Shown: positions 5,689 to 7,200 of the stretch, one piece after another
How the letters are laid out: the number at the start of each line of letters is the position of its first letter
Position numbering within the stretch: position 1 is the stretch's first letter
Assembly: GCA_039026555.1 (NCBI GenBank)
Contig: JBCCMB010000140.1
Coordinates: forward strand, 1-7,200
From: JBCCMB01 sp039026555
GTDB taxonomy: Bacteria; Pseudomonadota; Alphaproteobacteria; Caulobacterales; Hyphomonadaceae
Direction of reading: 5' to 3'
DNA: 7,200 nt
The notes under the pieces: model-generated
What the model was told of the DNA's origin: nothing
Databases searched by the model: none
Seen by the model: the letters and a program-made list of their open reading frames with translations, nothing else
Program-made: the position numbers and the translations under genes

Positions 5689-6690
5689 ATGTCGCAGATT
5701 ACCCTCGCCACTTTTAACTGCGAGAATCTGATGATGCGCTGCGATTTCTCGGCGCACCCCATCTCCAATCTTGCGCGTAAGCTGACGGCGGTGTCCGACC
5801 CTGGACAGGCGGAGGAGGTCGATCGCGCCTTCAACGTCTTGTCGGAAGATGATCGTACGTTGACCGCGCAGGCTTTGGCGGCGACGGGCGCGGATGTGTG
5901 CTGCCTCCAAGAAGTGGAAAACCTCGTCGCGCTGACGGCGTTTCATAATCGCTATCTTAGGCGTTGGTCCAGGCGCGGTTATCCATATCGTGCCTTGATC
6001 GAAGGCAATGACACGCGCGGGATTGATGTGGCGGTTTTGTCTCGCGCGAAGCTGACGCGCCGCGTTAGTCACGCTGCGCTCAGTTTTACAGATCTTGAGA
6101 TGACGCCGCCGAAGGGCGTTCCAACCGATGCGCGCGTTTTCCGCCGCGATTGCTTAGAAGTGGACGTAGAAAAGCAGGGGCGGCGGCTCACCCTGTTTGT
6201 ATGCCACTTCAAAAGCATGAATGGCGGTCGGGCCAAGACGCGCACCGTAAGGCAGGCCGAAGCTATGGCGCTGCGGCGGATTATTGAACGCCGCTTCCCT
6301 AACCCCGCGAATGCGGAATGGGCGGCGCTCGGCGATTTCAACGACTATTTTGAACTCGACGGCGTCCCTGTCGAGGATCACGGTTTGGGACCGCTGCTTG
6401 ATGATGGATTTTCAGTCGATTTAGCCGCCTCGCAAATGCCGGCCGCCGAGCAGCGCTGGACGCATTTTTACGGCAAGCGCGAAACTTACGCCGCTCTCGA
6501 CCATATCTTTCTGTCGCCGGCATTGGCCGCCAGAAATCAGAAGATTGACGTCAAGCATGTGCGCGGCGGACAGCCCTTGCGCGCGGAACGCTATAGCGGT
6601 CGGCGCTTCCCCGGCGTGGGGTGGTCGCGGCCGAAAGCGTCCGACCATTGTCCTCTTTTTGCGCGATTGGACTTCGGCGGCGCGACTTAG
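5689..6690 (+). CDS. Endonuclease/exonuclease/phosphatase-fold metal-dependent hydrolase
   Basis: A 333-residue member of the family that includes exonuclease III, DNase I and many phosphodiesterases; it should cleave a phosphoester with Mg2+. The motifs appear in order: TFNCEN (8-13, Asn10), LQEVEN (73-78, Glu75 metal ligand), GIDVAVLS (111-118), HFKS (173-176, His173), GDFND (215-219, Asp216 and Asn218), LDHIF (270-274) and SDHCP (318-322, Asp319/His320 pair). All catalytic positions are present. There is no signal peptide or membrane segment, so it is probably cytoplasmic, unlike many secreted relatives. The substrate, whether DNA, RNA, lipid head group or small phosphate ester, cannot be told from sequence. 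ATG 5689 lies 5 bp after the nth stop, suggesting one transcript and coupled translation. An in-frame extension upstream lies wholly inside nth and is rejected. A basic segment at 290-315 (RAERYSGRRFPGVGW) may contact a phosphate-rich ligand (inference). Confidence 0.9.
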   Translation: MSQITLATFNCENLMMRCDFSAHPISNLARKLTAVSDPGQAEEVDRAFNVLSEDDRTLTAQALAATGADVCCLQEVENLVALTAFHNRYLRRWSRRGYPYRALIEGNDTRGIDVAVLSRAKLTRRVSHAALSFTDLEMTPPKGVPTDARVFRRDCLEVDVEKQGRRLTLFVCHFKSMNGGRAKTRTVRQAEAMALRRIIERRFPNPANAEWAALGDFNDYFELDGVPVEDHGLGPLLDDGFSVDLAASQMPAAEQRWTHFYGKRETYAALDHIFLSPALAARNQKIDVKHVRGGQPLRAERYSGRRFPGVGWSRPKASDHCPLFARLDFGGAT

Positions 6691-6699
6691 ACGTTTGCG

Positions 6700-7200
6700 C
6701 TATCCGCGCGGTTTGGGACCGCGGGTCGCGCGGCCGAAAGTGGCGCCGTCGCCTTCTTCATCGACCAGCACCACGCCAGGATTATTGGGGTCGCGCCGTT
6801 CATAGCCTTGCTGATCAGGGCCGTGGAAAAGATCCAATTGGTTAGGGTCAACACGGCGCTTGCGCGGTTTGCGCTTGGCTTTGCCGCGTTTGAGGTGCGG
6901 CTTGGTGAAATAGGTGTCGTCGGTGTGGTCTTCCATGTCGCTGGAGGCGGTCTCCGGCGTCTTGGCGTCTTCGACAAGCGGCTTCCAAAAGCTCACCGCG
7001 AAGACTGGGGCGCCGTTCGCGTCTTCATAGGTTTGAACATAGCCATGGGTGAGACCCGCCGACGCGAGTGACGCGATTTCGTCGCGCTCCTGCACGTCCG
7101 GGCGCAACCAATCGGACACCAGCGCCACGTTCGCGTCCGCCAAACGGCGCGCTTCGCTGATCGCGCCGGCGAGACGCTCAGCCTTCAGCGCGGCGCGCGC
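6700..7200 (-). CDS. Unrecognised protein, C-terminal 166 residues, with basic tail and QLDLF motif; N-terminus beyond window
   Basis: The frame is open from the right edge (7200) to TAG at 6700-6702, so the true start is outside the window. A TTG at 7141-7143 is in frame but internal to a continuous helix-like stretch (ALKAERLAGAISEARRLADANVALVSDW) and is not taken as the start. The first 75 or so visible residues look folded (ERDEIASLASAGLTHGYVQTYEDANGAPVFAVSFWKPL). The rest looks disordered: an acidic stretch, then KRGKAKRKPRKRR, then VDPNQLDLF, then a Gly/Pro/Arg-rich end. QLDLF matches the consensus of peptides that bind the DNA polymerase sliding clamp. With the strongly basic segment next to it, this hints at a DNA-associated role (inference). 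I do not recognise the family. The gene converges on the phosphatase-fold gene with 9 bp between the stops and no room for a terminator. Confidence 0.75.
   Translation of the reverse strand, partial: ARAALKAERLAGAISEARRLADANVALVSDWLRPDVQERDEIASLASAGLTHGYVQTYEDANGAPVFAVSFWKPLVEDAKTPETASSDMEDHTDDTYFTKPHLKRGKAKRKPRKRRVDPNQLDLFHGPDQQGYERRDPNNPGVVLVDEEGDGATFGRATRGPKPRG
6826..6840 (-). other. QLDLF-encoding segment (candidate beta-clamp-binding motif)
   Basis: On the minus strand these 15 bases read CAA TTG GAT CTT TTC, giving Gln-Leu-Asp-Leu-Phe. The pentapeptide consensus for binding the bacterial beta sliding clamp is QL(S/D)LF. It sits in a tail of low complexity directly after a run of Lys/Arg, an accessible setting. 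The motif is visible; binding is inferred. Confidence 0.4.

Overview
The window looks like chromosomal DNA from an alphaproteobacterium. The right two thirds is GC-rich. It carries an Ada-type AraC/alkyltransferase fusion without the N-terminal zinc domain, a DUF2244 membrane protein facing away from an endonuclease III gene, and weak Shine-Dalgarno sites. The family-level assignment is inference; nothing seen fixes the genus.

Left part (1-2721): an incomplete fatty-acyl-AMP ligase (FAAL) gene on the minus strand runs off the left edge. About 500 bp of non-coding DNA separates it from a plus-strand gene for an aspartyl/asparaginyl beta-hydroxylase-fold Fe(II)/2-oxoglutarate oxygenase. FAALs activate fatty acids as acyl-adenylates for transfer to an acyl carrier protein. 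The oxygenase fold includes hydroxylases of acyl chains (LpxO, OlsC) as well as of protein Asp/Asn. Together they may be the edge of a lipid or lipopeptide modification locus. GC content here is clearly lower than on the right, so this may be accessory DNA.

Middle part (2816-4876), all minus strand: a DUF2244 two-helix membrane protein (4876-4397), then the AraC-alkyltransferase fusion (4195-3326), then an unrecognised protein with about three membrane helices (3283-2816), 42 bp downstream. A 13-bp match to the E. coli Ada-box pattern lies about 97 bp upstream of the alkyltransferase start.

Right part (4982-7200): nth (endonuclease III, all catalytic and iron-sulfur residues present) is followed after 5 bp by an endonuclease/exonuclease/phosphatase-fold hydrolase, probably in one transcript. 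Nine bases on, and convergent, is the 3' part of an unrecognised gene running off the right edge. Its product has a low-complexity tail with a QLDLF pentapeptide like the bacterial beta-clamp-binding motif. Base-damage repair (nth, alkyltransferase) and nuclease-like functions dominate this half.

No rRNA, tRNA, CRISPR array, insertion sequence or integrase was seen.
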